The notes under the pieces were generated by a model, which did no database searches, was not told where the DNA came from, and saw only the letters and a list, made by a program, of their open reading frames with translations. Below, in pieces: positions 17,543 through 25,803 of a stretch of DNA of 40,267 bases (the first letter of the stretch is position 1; every line of letters begins with the position of its first letter). The position numbers were made by a program, and so were the translations under genes. Origin of the DNA: Mariprofundaceae bacterium (GTDB lineage Bacteria > Pseudomonadota > Zetaproteobacteria > Mariprofundales > Mariprofundaceae); NCBI GenBank assembly GCA_021772895.1, contig JAJFLC010000019.1, positions 1 to 40,267 of the forward strand, read 5' to 3'.

Positions 17543-17968
17543 ATGTTTAAATTTGTTTTTGCACTGTTTATTTTACTTCCACTTGCCGAACTTTATCTGC
17601 TCATTGAGGTTGGGTCCGGCATCGGAGGTCTGTCCACCATCGCGCTTTGTCTTCTGACTGCAGCACTGGGCGGCATACTTGTCCGTCACCAGGGCATGCG
17701 CACCCTCGTTCAGGCCAGGGAGCTTATGAATCAGGGTCAACCACCTGCTGAGCAGATGTTGCATGGCATCATGATTGCAATGTCAGGTGTATTGCTGTTT
17801 ATCCCCGGTTTCCTTACCGATTTTATTGGCTTTGTTCTCCTCATACCCATGGTCAGGGACTATCTAAGTCGTTGGATCATCTCTGCGCAGCTATCAAAAC
17901 AAAGAAAAGGTGGCCAGGTCATCATTGATGCCGAAGTGATAGACCCAAATAAACATCATCTGCCTTGA
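17543..17968 (+). CDS. fxsA: FxsA-family inner-membrane protein
   Basis: This is a small membrane protein of 141 residues. The N terminus FKFVFALFILLPLAELYLLIEVG matches the FxsA start (only PLAELYLLIEVG is needed as landmark). GGILVRHQG and GVLLFIPGFLTDFIGFVLLI (helix near residues 83-102) follow. In E. coli, FxsA relieves exclusion of phage T7 by F plasmids, and its normal role is unknown. The C-terminal tail is charged and cytoplasmic. No clear ribosome-binding site precedes the ATG. Confidence 0.88.
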   Translation: MFKFVFALFILLPLAELYLLIEVGSGIGGLSTIALCLLTAALGGILVRHQGMRTLVQARELMNQGQPPAEQMLHGIMIAMSGVLLFIPGFLTDFIGFVLLIPMVRDYLSRWIISAQLSKQRKGGQVIIDAEVIDPNKHHLP

Positions 17969-17981
17969 CGCACAGCAACAA

Positions 17982-18008
17982 AGCATGCAAATTGACATGC
18001 TGTTTTAT
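17982..18008 (+). terminator. Weak hairpin between fxsA and the Bax1 gene
   Basis: A 6-bp inverted repeat, AGCATG (17982-17987) and CATGCT (17996-18001), with an 8-nt loop is followed by GTTTTATT. It may be a weak or partial terminator after fxsA. The stem is short, so read-through into the next gene is likely. Confidence 0.3.
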
Positions 18009-18029
18009 TAAACAATTGAGAGGTCTCTT

Positions 18030-18689
18030 ATGCAATCGCCTTTAACAGCTTCCGTCGTTCAAACCGATGACCGGATCACATTTTTAGGAAAAACTTATGG
18101 CATGCTGGCTCTGTGTATTGCTGCTGGCAGTGCTGGTGCCTATTTTTCTATGGGACTCGCTTTTCCGTATGAACATCCATTTATGATGCTTTTTGCCATG
18201 ATCGGCGGAATTTTTGCTGTGCAAGCGGTTCGCCATATGGCTGGCATCAACTTTGCCGCACTCCTTGGTTTTGGTGCTTTAACCGGTATGGCAATCGCGC
18301 CACTGGTCAGCATGGTATCTGCAAAATCCGGTATGCTTGTAACACAGGCATTTATGACCACTGCCATTACATTTGTATCGCTTACAGCTTATGTCTTTTA
18401 CTCCCGTAAAGACTTCTCATTTCTGAAGGGTTTTGTCTGGACAGGACTTATTGCCATGATTGTACTGAGTCTATCGAATTATTTCTTTTTTGAATCAGGA
18501 ACTTTACAACTGGCACTAAGCGGCATGGGTGTTTTACTCTTCTCGGCCTTCATCCTTTATGACACATCAAATATTCTCCGCGACTATCCCAATAACGAAT
18601 ATATTTCTGCAGCACTGACACTCTATCTGGATGTCTTCCTGCTCTTTCAGAATCTATTAGCTATGTTCGGTATGCTTAACGACGACTAA
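18030..18689 (+). CDS. Bax inhibitor-1/YccA family membrane protein
   Basis: This 219-residue integral membrane protein has about seven hydrophobic helices, the fold of the TMBIM/UPF0005 family. Family hallmarks include the basic residues ahead of the first helix (FLGKTYGMLAL) and the C-terminal ILYDTSNILRDYP, then ALTLYLDVFLLFQNLL near residues 188-203. The paired Asp residues in these parts form the proposed pH-sensing site in the characterised homologue BsYetJ. E. coli YccA and YbhL are homologues, and YccA modulates FtsH proteolysis. It has a GAGAGG site 6 nt before ATG and is followed by a strong terminator. Confidence 0.9.
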   Translation: MQSPLTASVVQTDDRITFLGKTYGMLALCIAAGSAGAYFSMGLAFPYEHPFMMLFAMIGGIFAVQAVRHMAGINFAALLGFGALTGMAIAPLVSMVSAKSGMLVTQAFMTTAITFVSLTAYVFYSRKDFSFLKGFVWTGLIAMIVLSLSNYFFFESGTLQLALSGMGVLLFSAFILYDTSNILRDYPNNEYISAALTLYLDVFLLFQNLLAMFGMLNDD

Positions 18690-18707
18690 ACCGATTAGCT
18701 TTAAAAT

Positions 18708-18752
18708 AAAAAGCCGCCAGTCTGTTTCAAACACAGACTGGCGGCTTTTTTT
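18708..18752. terminator. Strong bidirectional rho-independent terminator
   Basis: There is a perfect 15-bp stem (AAGCCGCCAGTCTGT at 18711-18725 and its complement at 18733-18747) with a 7-nt loop. It is flanked by an A run on the left and a T run on the right. It therefore ends transcription in both directions, stopping the Bax1 gene on plus and aroB (stop at 18771) on minus. This is the clearest terminator in the window. Confidence 0.93.
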
Positions 18753-18770
18753 CTGCGGCTCCCAAGAAGG

Positions 18771-19871
18771 TTACAAATAAGAGGCGATAAGCGTTCTTAT
18801 ATTCTCATCCGTGATATCTTCAGCGATAAATGAATCCCCAATCTCTTTCAAAAGTATATAACGAATCCTGCTGCCAACATTCTTTTTATCGTGTCCCATC
18901 GCATCAAGCCACTCATTTACTGTAAATTCCGGGATCACAGTGGGCAAACCCGTTGCCTCATAAATACGTTTAATACGCGGTTCAAGGTTTTCAGCACTGT
19001 GTCCAAGCATATGAGAAAGCCGGGCTGCCATCAGCGTTCCCAATGCAACCGCTTCACCATGTAAATAACGGGTATAATGTGTCATTGACTCAATCGCATG
19101 GCCAAAAGTATGCCCAAGATTCAACAGTGCCCTCATGCCCTGTTCCGTCTCATCAGCCATCACCACTTCAGCTTTATGACGACATGATGTAAGAATAACT
19201 TGGGATACAACCTTAGAATCCAAGGCTAAAAGCTGCTGCACATTCTTTTCAAGGTAACTAAAAAATTGTACATCCCTGATCAATCCATATTTAATCAATT
19301 CAGCAACACCCGCACGCAATTCACGGATCTCGAGTGTTTTCAATACACTCGGGTCGATCCAGACCAATCGAGGTTGATAGAAAGCTCCAATCATGTTTTT
19401 ACCATGTGCATGATTAATCGCAGTCTTGCCACCTACACTGGAATCCACCTGTGCCAATAACGTTGTAGGAACCTGAATAAATGGAATGCCACGTCGATAG
19501 CAGGATGCAGCAAAACCCGTCATGTCACCCACCACACCACCGCCCAACGCGATAATCGGTTCATTCCTTGATAACTTGCATGCCATCAGGCTATCCATGA
19601 CCTGCATCCAGGTTGCTGTATTTTTATATTTTTCACCATCAGGTAAAACGAATGTTTCGACATGCCAACCGGATGTTTCCAGGCTTTTTCTGACCGTTCC
19701 AAGATAAAGGGGTGCCACCACGTCATTGCTTACAATTAGACAACGTGAAGGTACTGTAAACAGCCTTCTGATCGCCTCACCAATTGATGCCAGAGATTCA
19801 AATTGAATATGAATGTCGTATGAGCGCTCACCCAAATCAACATGGTAAATATTCAAATCACTCATCCGCAT
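18771..19871 (-). CDS. aroB: 3-dehydroquinate synthase
   Basis: This is the second step of the shikimate pathway, cyclising DAHP to 3-dehydroquinate with NAD and zinc. The 366 residues are the standard length. Motifs include LPDGEKYKN, ALGGGVVGDMTGFAAS (NAD site), VPTTLLAQVDSSVGGKTAIN, and the zinc ligands in NLGHTFGHAIE and YLHGEAVALG. The start overlaps aroK by 14 nt. A second ATG two codons later is equally possible. Its position as the last gene after pilQ-aroK, closed by the bidirectional terminator, is classic for gammaproteobacteria-like chromosomes. Confidence 0.95.
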   Translation of the reverse strand: MRMSDLNIYHVDLGERSYDIHIQFESLASIGEAIRRLFTVPSRCLIVSNDVVAPLYLGTVRKSLETSGWHVETFVLPDGEKYKNTATWMQVMDSLMACKLSRNEPIIALGGGVVGDMTGFAASCYRRGIPFIQVPTTLLAQVDSSVGGKTAINHAHGKNMIGAFYQPRLVWIDPSVLKTLEIRELRAGVAELIKYGLIRDVQFFSYLEKNVQQLLALDSKVVSQVILTSCRHKAEVVMADETEQGMRALLNLGHTFGHAIESMTHYTRYLHGEAVALGTLMAARLSHMLGHSAENLEPRIKRIYEATGLPTVIPEFTVNEWLDAMGHDKKNVGSRIRYILLKEIGDSFIAEDITDENIRTLIASYL

Positions 19872-20421
19872 ACTCTGACAGAAAACCAGCTATCTCTTCC
19901 ACTGCTTCATCTACACTCAATAATGATGTGTCGACTCTGAAATCTGCACATGCTTTGTAAACAGGTCTACGCTGTCGATCAAGTTCCCGTGCCTTCTGTA
20001 ATGGATCTACGCCTTTCAGCAATGGCCGGTTCGGATCGTTTGCTGTCCGTGCTGCCAACACTTCCGGCGATGCATCCAACCAGATAACCGGGCCTGCCTT
20101 TTTCATCCGTTCACGATTCGGTGCACTCAATACCGTGCCACCGCCGGTTGCAATCACTTTGGATTCAGAGTCAGCAGTTAACATCTCAAGTCCTTCACTC
20201 TCAAGTGCTCGAAAAACACACTCTCCATCTTCTTCAAATATTCGAGAAATTGACTTTCCAGCCTTATCAACAATCACCTCATCCAAATCCACAAATACCA
20301 TACGAATTCGGGCAGCAAACTGCTCTACCAGTTGCCGCCCGATTGTTGATTTTCCCGATCCCATCGGACCAACCAATACTATGCTGCTATTTTTGTAATT
20401 AATGTGAGCCTGTAGATTCAA
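19858..20421 (-). CDS. aroK: Shikimate kinase
   Basis: This P-loop kinase phosphorylates shikimate. The P-loop is GPMGSGKST near residues 18-26, the Asp-containing shikimate-binding DLDEVIVDKAGKSI follows, then IATGGGTVLS and the lid region DPNRPLLKG. At 187 residues it is slightly longer than usual. No ATG exists at the N terminus. The frame opens with a TTG at 20421, 23 nt inside pilQ's end, so the precise start is uncertain. It is tightly linked to aroB downstream. Confidence 0.93.
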   Translation of the reverse strand: MNLQAHINYKNSSIVLVGPMGSGKSTIGRQLVEQFAARIRMVFVDLDEVIVDKAGKSISRIFEEDGECVFRALESEGLEMLTADSESKVIATGGGTVLSAPNRERMKKAGPVIWLDASPEVLAARTANDPNRPLLKGVDPLQKARELDRQRRPVYKACADFRVDTSLLSVDEAVEEIAGFLSEYADE

Positions 20422-22861
20422 CCACTGTCGGTGTTAAAAAGACCAAAAGTTCGGTTCGATTGTCGACCACTTTCTTCTTTTTAAACAACCAACCCAACAA
20501 TGGGATATCTTTCAACAGTGGAACACCCGCTTCATTTCTAGTCTCATCCCTTGTATAAATGCCGCCAATTACAATAGTTTCACCATTATCCATAAACACT
20601 TCGGTTTCTACTCGTTTTGTGCTAATTAACACGTTTGCATCTGTACCTACAGCTGTAGATGTTGGGCTATCTTTAGTGACTACTATTGCAAGAATGACTC
20701 GCTTATCTGCTGTAATTTGTGGTGTCACTTCCAATCCCAACGTAGCCTTTTTGAACTGTACATTTGTACCATTCTGACTTACCGAAGTGAATGGAATATC
20801 AGTACCTTGATCAATCACTGCTTTTTTCAAGTTTGTTGTTAAAACACGAGGATTTGAAATAATTTTAACTTTATCATCAGCTTCTGCCGCTGATAATTCT
20901 AAATCCAGATTTAACACCCCGGAAAGCGAGCCCAGTGCCACACTTATAGCACCACCACTACCTGAGGCTACTGCCGCAGGCAAGTCAACCAACTTTGTAC
21001 CAACGGCAGACCCTGCAACTGTAACAGAACTTGGAAATGCATTATTGGGGGTGTCGTTAAATGAACCTCCCCAACTAATACCAACTTCACGTTGGAAGTT
21101 ATCTGAAGCCTCAACAATTCTAGCCTCGATTAAAACCTGTTGGACAGGCGTATCAATCGTTGCAATTAAACGTTTAATACTATTTATTGCATTCTGTGTA
21201 TCTTTAATAATCAGTGTATTTGTACGTTCATCAACAAGAAAGCTGCCTCTTGGAGAAAGTATGCCTACACTTGTTTCTGTGCTTGAGGAACTACTATCCC
21301 CTGTAGCAGTTGTAGTTGTCGTCCCACCTTTTGTTGCATTTGCAGAAGCTCCTTCCAAGATCGCTTTCACATCTACGACCTTCGCAAAACTCAACGTAAC
21401 AAATTCCGTGATAAGCGGTTCCAATTGCTCCGAACCCTTGCGTGCCTGTAGCTTTGATTCATACTCAGTACGCAGAACTTCAACAGGTGCAATACGCATC
21501 ACATTACCTGTTTTCTCCTGGCCAAGCCCCCGTGCAGACAGAATCAAATCAAGAGCCTGATCCCATGGAACATCAACCAGGCGCATCGTTAATGAACCCG
21601 TAACATCATCGGACATAATAATGTTCAGGTCACTCATTTCAGATATCAATTTCAATGCATTACGGATATCAATATCTTTGAAATCAAATGTAACTTTCTG
21701 ACCTGAATAAGCAAATTCATCTTTCGTCGTACTTCCACTTCTCGCCAAATACAAATCTTCCGGTTCTAAATTAACGGTAAGCACATTGCCTTGCTGAAAT
21801 GACGTTACATTCACCTTTCCACGCAAACGACCCACAATTCGAACTGCATCATCGATCACATAACTATCTAACTGCTTAATCGGCCCTGGAAATGCCCGCA
21901 CATCCTGTGAACGTTCCTGCCCACTGGCCAATTGAGCTTTCTTAATGTTAATAACCACATTGCCATCTTTTTCATTAATATTCACGACAGGATTTGTTAC
22001 ATCCGTACGAATGACGATATGCGCAATACGATCATCCGGTTGAAAGTTCACACTTTCAACAACTACGCCTACAGCCTTCCTTTTCGGTGCAATGTGACCA
22101 AAACGTACTGTTAACTGCCCCTGTTCAACATCAATTTGCTGATTCATTTCTCCACCGGGAAGTAACCCAACAACCAACCTCACTCGCCCTTCAGCCTCAC
22201 CCACAGTCACATTTCTAACACGCTGCGTTGAGTATTGATAAAACTCTTTTGGCAACATCGAAGATGCACCCCAAAAATCAAGAATCAAAGTCTGATCCTG
22301 ATTTGTCAAAAATGCGTTGTGACTTGCATCCATGTTTTCACCACGCAATACAAGTTCAGTGATAGAACCTTTATCACGCACCTCAATATCTTTAAGTTTC
22401 GCAGCAGTGATTGACTGGTCATCTTCTGCATCAGCATGAGAGAAACGTATAATCAAACCATTATCCGCATCCTCAATATGATAAGTAATCATCTCACTCA
22501 GACCTATCTCAAGCCGAACCCCATCTTCACCCTTGACTGGAAACACACTTGTTACACCCATACCATTCGGACGTATTGAATCTACATCACCACTGATTGA
22601 GGCATTTGGAAAGTTCAACACCATCCTTGGTGGACCATCCAAATCAAACACCTGATATTCAAGCGCACCATCAGCCTCAACCCGAACAACATCGCCTTGT
22701 TCGGAATCCATAAACGAAACATTATTAATTTGGGCGGCACCAGCAAGGGATGGCAATAACAAAGCTATTACAAACACAAACCCTGTTTTTGACAGGTAAC
22801 CATTCAACTTTTTAAGGGAAAACACCCTCGATTTTTGAATATCTCCGTGGTTAAACATCAT
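20399..22861 (-). CDS. pilQ: Type IV pilus outer-membrane secretin PilQ
   Basis: This forms the outer-membrane channel for the pilus. After a signal peptide ending LAGAA there appear to be three AMIN-like beta domains (peptidoglycan binding), beginning near INNVSFMD, IEVRDKGS and VESVNFQP. An STN/N0 domain (VTFDFKDIDIRNALKLI), an N1 domain interrupted by a Thr/Ser-rich insert and the secretin core (VTPQITADKRVILAIVV, GGIYTRDETRNEAGVPLLKDIPLLGWLF with the GVPLLKDIP landmark) follow. Most PilQ proteins have two AMIN domains. The frame starts at 22903, overlapping pilO by 4 nt, but ATG 22861 follows a strong GGGAGG at 5 nt, giving 820 residues. Either may be used. Confidence 0.95.
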   Translation of the reverse strand: MMFNHGDIQKSRVFSLKKLNGYLSKTGFVFVIALLLPSLAGAAQINNVSFMDSEQGDVVRVEADGALEYQVFDLDGPPRMVLNFPNASISGDVDSIRPNGMGVTSVFPVKGEDGVRLEIGLSEMITYHIEDADNGLIIRFSHADAEDDQSITAAKLKDIEVRDKGSITELVLRGENMDASHNAFLTNQDQTLILDFWGASSMLPKEFYQYSTQRVRNVTVGEAEGRVRLVVGLLPGGEMNQQIDVEQGQLTVRFGHIAPKRKAVGVVVESVNFQPDDRIAHIVIRTDVTNPVVNINEKDGNVVINIKKAQLASGQERSQDVRAFPGPIKQLDSYVIDDAVRIVGRLRGKVNVTSFQQGNVLTVNLEPEDLYLARSGSTTKDEFAYSGQKVTFDFKDIDIRNALKLISEMSDLNIIMSDDVTGSLTMRLVDVPWDQALDLILSARGLGQEKTGNVMRIAPVEVLRTEYESKLQARKGSEQLEPLITEFVTLSFAKVVDVKAILEGASANATKGGTTTTTATGDSSSSSTETSVGILSPRGSFLVDERTNTLIIKDTQNAINSIKRLIATIDTPVQQVLIEARIVEASDNFQREVGISWGGSFNDTPNNAFPSSVTVAGSAVGTKLVDLPAAVASGSGGAISVALGSLSGVLNLDLELSAAEADDKVKIISNPRVLTTNLKKAVIDQGTDIPFTSVSQNGTNVQFKKATLGLEVTPQITADKRVILAIVVTKDSPTSTAVGTDANVLISTKRVETEVFMDNGETIVIGGIYTRDETRNEAGVPLLKDIPLLGWLFKKKKVVDNRTELLVFLTPTVVESTGSH

Positions 22862-22899
22862 TCTTGCCTCCCGGAGCCCAATTTGTTTCCAGTTTTTCA

Positions 22900-23505
22900 T
22901 CATTTTTTACCTGGCTTCTTTTTTGTACTGGTCTCAACAAATCTATATGTCATAACATTTCCTTTAATAGATAAAGAACCGCCCGCTTTCCCCTGTGAGA
23001 GGGCTAAATTTTTTACGGCAACAATTCGAGACATCTCACCGACACGTTTGAGAAATGTAAGAAGCTGTCGATAACTTCCCGTCACATTGATATTAACGGG
23101 AACTTCCGCATAAATTTGTTTAACATTTTCACCTTGCGGCGTAAAAACGCTGAATTCAAGGCCCGAATCTTTTCCTGCCCAGGAAACATTCTCCAGTAAA
23201 TCAGGAATCTGCGACTGTTTTGGCAACATGTTAAGCGCTACTTTTAACTGTTTCTCCAACTTGGCAAATTCTTCCCGCTTTTTAGGCAAGTCTCTTGCTA
23301 ACATCTGATTTCGCTTCAGCGTAATCCTTTGCATCTCAACCTGTGCCTGCTGAGCTTCAATACTTTCCTGTAACGGCATCCAGCCCATATAAAGATAAGA
23401 AACCAGCATTAGCACAAAAATGACCGCAAGCGCAACAAGCTTTTGCCATAAAGGAAGCGGAAGTACAGGCCTTAGTGCATCAAGGTTCAAAGCATCAAGG
23501 TTCAT
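22900..23505 (-). CDS. pilO: Type IV pilus inner-membrane protein PilO
   Basis: This is a bitopic alignment-complex protein of 201 residues. One transmembrane helix (about 25-45) is followed by a coiled coil (about 50-95) and a ferredoxin-like periplasmic domain (FSVFTPQGENVKQIYAEVPVNINVTG, landmark PQGENV). It partners PilN. The N terminus repeats the hexapeptide NLDAL twice (residues 2-6 and 7-11), encoded by a short direct repeat. The ATG overlaps the pilN stop by 4 nt, and its own stop overlaps the longer pilQ frame by 4 nt, so no pilP lies between. Confidence 0.92.
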   Translation of the reverse strand: MNLDALNLDALRPVLPLPLWQKLVALAVIFVLMLVSYLYMGWMPLQESIEAQQAQVEMQRITLKRNQMLARDLPKKREEFAKLEKQLKVALNMLPKQSQIPDLLENVSWAGKDSGLEFSVFTPQGENVKQIYAEVPVNINVTGSYRQLLTFLKRVGEMSRIVAVKNLALSQGKAGGSLSIKGNVMTYRFVETSTKKKPGKK

Positions 23506-24077
23506 GCTCCCTCCCCTTTAGTTGATTCAACCTTCTCTTCTTCCACACGACTCATTGTTAAACTAAATTGACGAATTGGAACATTCCCTGCCTGTGTACG
23601 CGTAATCGTTTTCAGGCTGACATTTGCAAAAAATGGTGACTGGTCCAACGCCCTCATGAAATTTGCAACCGCCTTATTACTCTCTCCTAAGCCACTAATC
23701 GCCAAGCTTTCACCAGTGTCAGCAATACTCGTTAGCCATACATTTTCAGGAATCACTTCAGCAAGTCCATTTAATGTTACCAGTGAGTGAAACCTTCCTT
23801 CCTGAAGCTTATCAACCAACGCCAGCTTTCGCTCTACATCTGCACGCAATTTATCCAGGTTACGAATTTTACCAATTTTCTTTTTCAAAACATCATTTTG
23901 CGCTTTTAAACTGCTAAACTCATCTTCCAATGCTGTCAATTCAGATGTTTTATATACATCAACAAAAAACAGTATGCTGGCAGTGATTGCTATTAAGCCC
24001 AATAGTATTACAAGGTGCTGAATAATTTGATTTTGGCGACGCTGTGCCCGATAGGGTAAAAGGTTAATGCGAATCAT
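23502..24077 (-). CDS. pilN: Type IV pilus assembly protein PilN
   Basis: This is a bitopic inner-membrane protein (191 residues). The N-terminal cytoplasmic tail begins MIRINLLPYRAQRRQNQ, and the INLLP motif is what binds the cleft of PilM. One transmembrane helix (about 22-43), a coiled coil and a periplasmic domain (ENVWLTSI, LAISGLGESNKAVANFM) follow. It forms a heterodimer with PilO. The ATG overlaps pilM's stop by 4 nt, so pilMNO are translationally coupled. Confidence 0.94.
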   Translation of the reverse strand: MIRINLLPYRAQRRQNQIIQHLVILLGLIAITASILFFVDVYKTSELTALEDEFSSLKAQNDVLKKKIGKIRNLDKLRADVERKLALVDKLQEGRFHSLVTLNGLAEVIPENVWLTSIADTGESLAISGLGESNKAVANFMRALDQSPFFANVSLKTITRTQAGNVPIRQFSLTMSRVEEEKVESTKGEGA

Positions 24078-25150
24078 TTGTCAAAACTCCGCATAGCAAG
24101 TCCAATAGGAACCATCATGGAAGGCCCGATCCTATTCAAATAATCCACATCAAATTTTCGGGAAGAGGCCTTGACATTCAAAAAGGGATTGACCACTTCA
24201 GCTTCAATGCCAAGGCGCTGCTCAAGCTCATTGGCAATATCGGGAATCATTGCACTGCCACCACTCAATAACAGCTTCTGAACCGGGTGCTCGGCGTGAT
24301 TTGCAGCATAAAAATCCAATGACCGAACAAGTTCAGAAGTTAGCCCCACATAAAAACGTTCCATCGCCTCAGAACTAATCTCTGAAAAATGCTCGAGTTT
24401 CATCTCTTCTGCAGCCTGATAACTTACGTTGTGCTCTTTCTGTATTTCTTCGGTCAAATTCTGACCACCATAAAATTGATCACGAACAAATGCCATTTGA
24501 CCATTAATCATAATGTTCACATTAATCAGATTGGCTCCAATATTCACCAATGCAACTGCAGGGGTCGCCTCATCCTCAAAAGCATCAACAGCAACCTCTT
24601 CTTTATTTTCTGCGATTTCCATTGCATTTTCAAGTGCAAAAACAGCACAATCAACACATGTCGTTTCGATCCCGGACTCACTTAAGACCAATTGATAATC
24701 ATCAACCACTTCCCGTTTGCATGCGGTCAACACCACTTCCATTTCATCTGGATTACCCGGCACTTCACCCAAAATTTGGAAATCCAGATAAACATCATCG
24801 ATATCGTATGGAACATGCTGATCAGCTTCAAATTCAATTTGAGTTTCCAGATCAAACTCAGTGGTGGTTGGCATCGTCACTGTTTTAATAATCACTGCAT
24901 TGCCAGACACCGAAATGGCAGCTTTATGAGTAGAAGGGTGTGCGATTTCTATCGCGTCCAGCAATGCCTGCGAAACTGCCATAGAATCAATCACGGTATT
25001 TTCAACGATTGCATCTCGAGGCAGAGGAACAATTGCCATAGATTTTAATTCATAGCCGGAACGACTATATCCAAGTTCCACAAGCTTCACACCTGTCGCA
25101 CTGATATCTATGCCAATTAATCCTTCATTACTTCGTGAAAAAAGGCCCAC
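24074..25150 (-). CDS. pilM: Type IV pilus assembly protein PilM
   Basis: This is a cytoplasmic actin-like (FtsA-fold) protein of 358 residues that binds the PilN tail. The N terminus shows GLIGIDISATGVKLVEL, the phosphate-1 type nucleotide loop. YGGQNLTEEIQKEHNVSY is in the middle, and LLLSGGSAMIPDIANELEQRLG (landmark SGGSAMIPDI) near residue 296 is the adenosine motif. The start is GTG, which has AGGAGG 4 nt upstream. It is the first gene of the pilMNOQ-aroKB operon. Confidence 0.94.
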   Translation of the reverse strand: MGLFSRSNEGLIGIDISATGVKLVELGYSRSGYELKSMAIVPLPRDAIVENTVIDSMAVSQALLDAIEIAHPSTHKAAISVSGNAVIIKTVTMPTTTEFDLETQIEFEADQHVPYDIDDVYLDFQILGEVPGNPDEMEVVLTACKREVVDDYQLVLSESGIETTCVDCAVFALENAMEIAENKEEVAVDAFEDEATPAVALVNIGANLINVNIMINGQMAFVRDQFYGGQNLTEEIQKEHNVSYQAAEEMKLEHFSEISSEAMERFYVGLTSELVRSLDFYAANHAEHPVQKLLLSGGSAMIPDIANELEQRLGIEAEVVNPFLNVKASSRKFDVDYLNRIGPSMMVPIGLAMRSFDK

Positions 25151-25191
25151 TTGCCCTCCTAAGTTGATGTTCTACTCACACATACAAACGC

Positions 25192-25221
25192 AACTTAGCT
25201 TATTTAAAGAGATATTGTCAA
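25192..25221 (-). promoter_or_regulatory. Possible promoter upstream of pilM
   Basis: On the minus strand a consensus -35 TTGACA (25221-25216) lies about 65 nt before the pilM start. The best -10 candidate at 18 nt (TAAGTT) matches only three of six positions. The 182-bp gap between the cytochrome gene and pilM is the natural place for this operon's promoter, but this is only a weak match. Confidence 0.25.
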
Positions 25222-25332
25222 GCACTAGCTTTATATAAAAACGTCTTTGGGCACGAAACACTCAAGGTTGACAAACCTGAACAATTTCATAGTTGTAAAC
25301 AAAAGCATCAACAATCAATATGGTCTGCGCAT

Positions 25333-25803
25333 CTATTTTGAGTTTGATTTCTTGATCAGATAATGTGCAATCTTTGTTAACTCACCATTAGAGACATTAA
25401 CAGATGGCATATCTGTTCTCCCATCTGCTGCTTCGCGGAGCCTGAAAAAAATCTCCTCAAAAGGTCGTGCCCCCCCTGTTTCTCGATCAAGGAGAATCCA
25501 CCCCAACCCCTCTTTGCCATCCCGGTTTTTCACCCCAAAAAGATGGCACGCCGCACACTTACTTTCATACAAGGCCTTGCCATCTACCTTTACAAACCCA
25601 CCGGAAGAAGAGGTTGTTTCAAGCGCAGGAACATCCCGAACCGCCGTCTGTTTTTCACTGGCAGGAACCTTCGAGAGATCGTCAGTCATTTGAAGTCGTC
25701 CTGAATCATCGTACCATTGATACAAAGTAGCAGCCTGGCCCACACTGAAGTCAAAAGAAATGACAACGATTATGGCCATGACAAAGCATGAAAAAAAGCT
25801 CAT
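25333..25803 (-). CDS. DUF4124-like/monohaem cytochrome c fusion protein
   Basis: This exported protein of 156 residues has a signal peptide (about 1-24, ending GQA), a DUF4124-like beta segment LYQWYDDSGRLQMTDDLSKVP (about 27-47; landmark YQWYDDSGR), a short Ser-rich linker and a class I cytochrome c domain. The haem site is C83-A-A-C86-H87 and the distal ligand is probably Met132 in TDMPS. The start ATG 25803 overlaps the previous gene's stop as ATGA and follows AGGA. It is the last gene of the minor-pilin operon, where PilY1/PilE-type genes would often stand. An electron-transfer or redox role at the cell surface is inference. Confidence 0.8.
   Translation of the reverse strand: MSFFSCFVMAIIVVISFDFSVGQAATLYQWYDDSGRLQMTDDLSKVPASEKQTAVRDVPALETTSSSGGFVKVDGKALYESKCAACHLFGVKNRDGKEGLGWILLDRETGGARPFEEIFFRLREAADGRTDMPSVNVSNGELTKIAHYLIKKSNSK

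Noticed and set aside
21045-21560. 171-residue open frame on the plus strand opposite pilQ
   Set aside because: Its protein has no recognisable family, it is antisense to a strongly conserved secretin and lacks a ribosome-binding site. It is a shadow of the real gene.
25262-25290. Small hairpin downstream of the cytochrome gene
   Set aside because: Only a 5-bp stem without a T run. Too weak to call a terminator.
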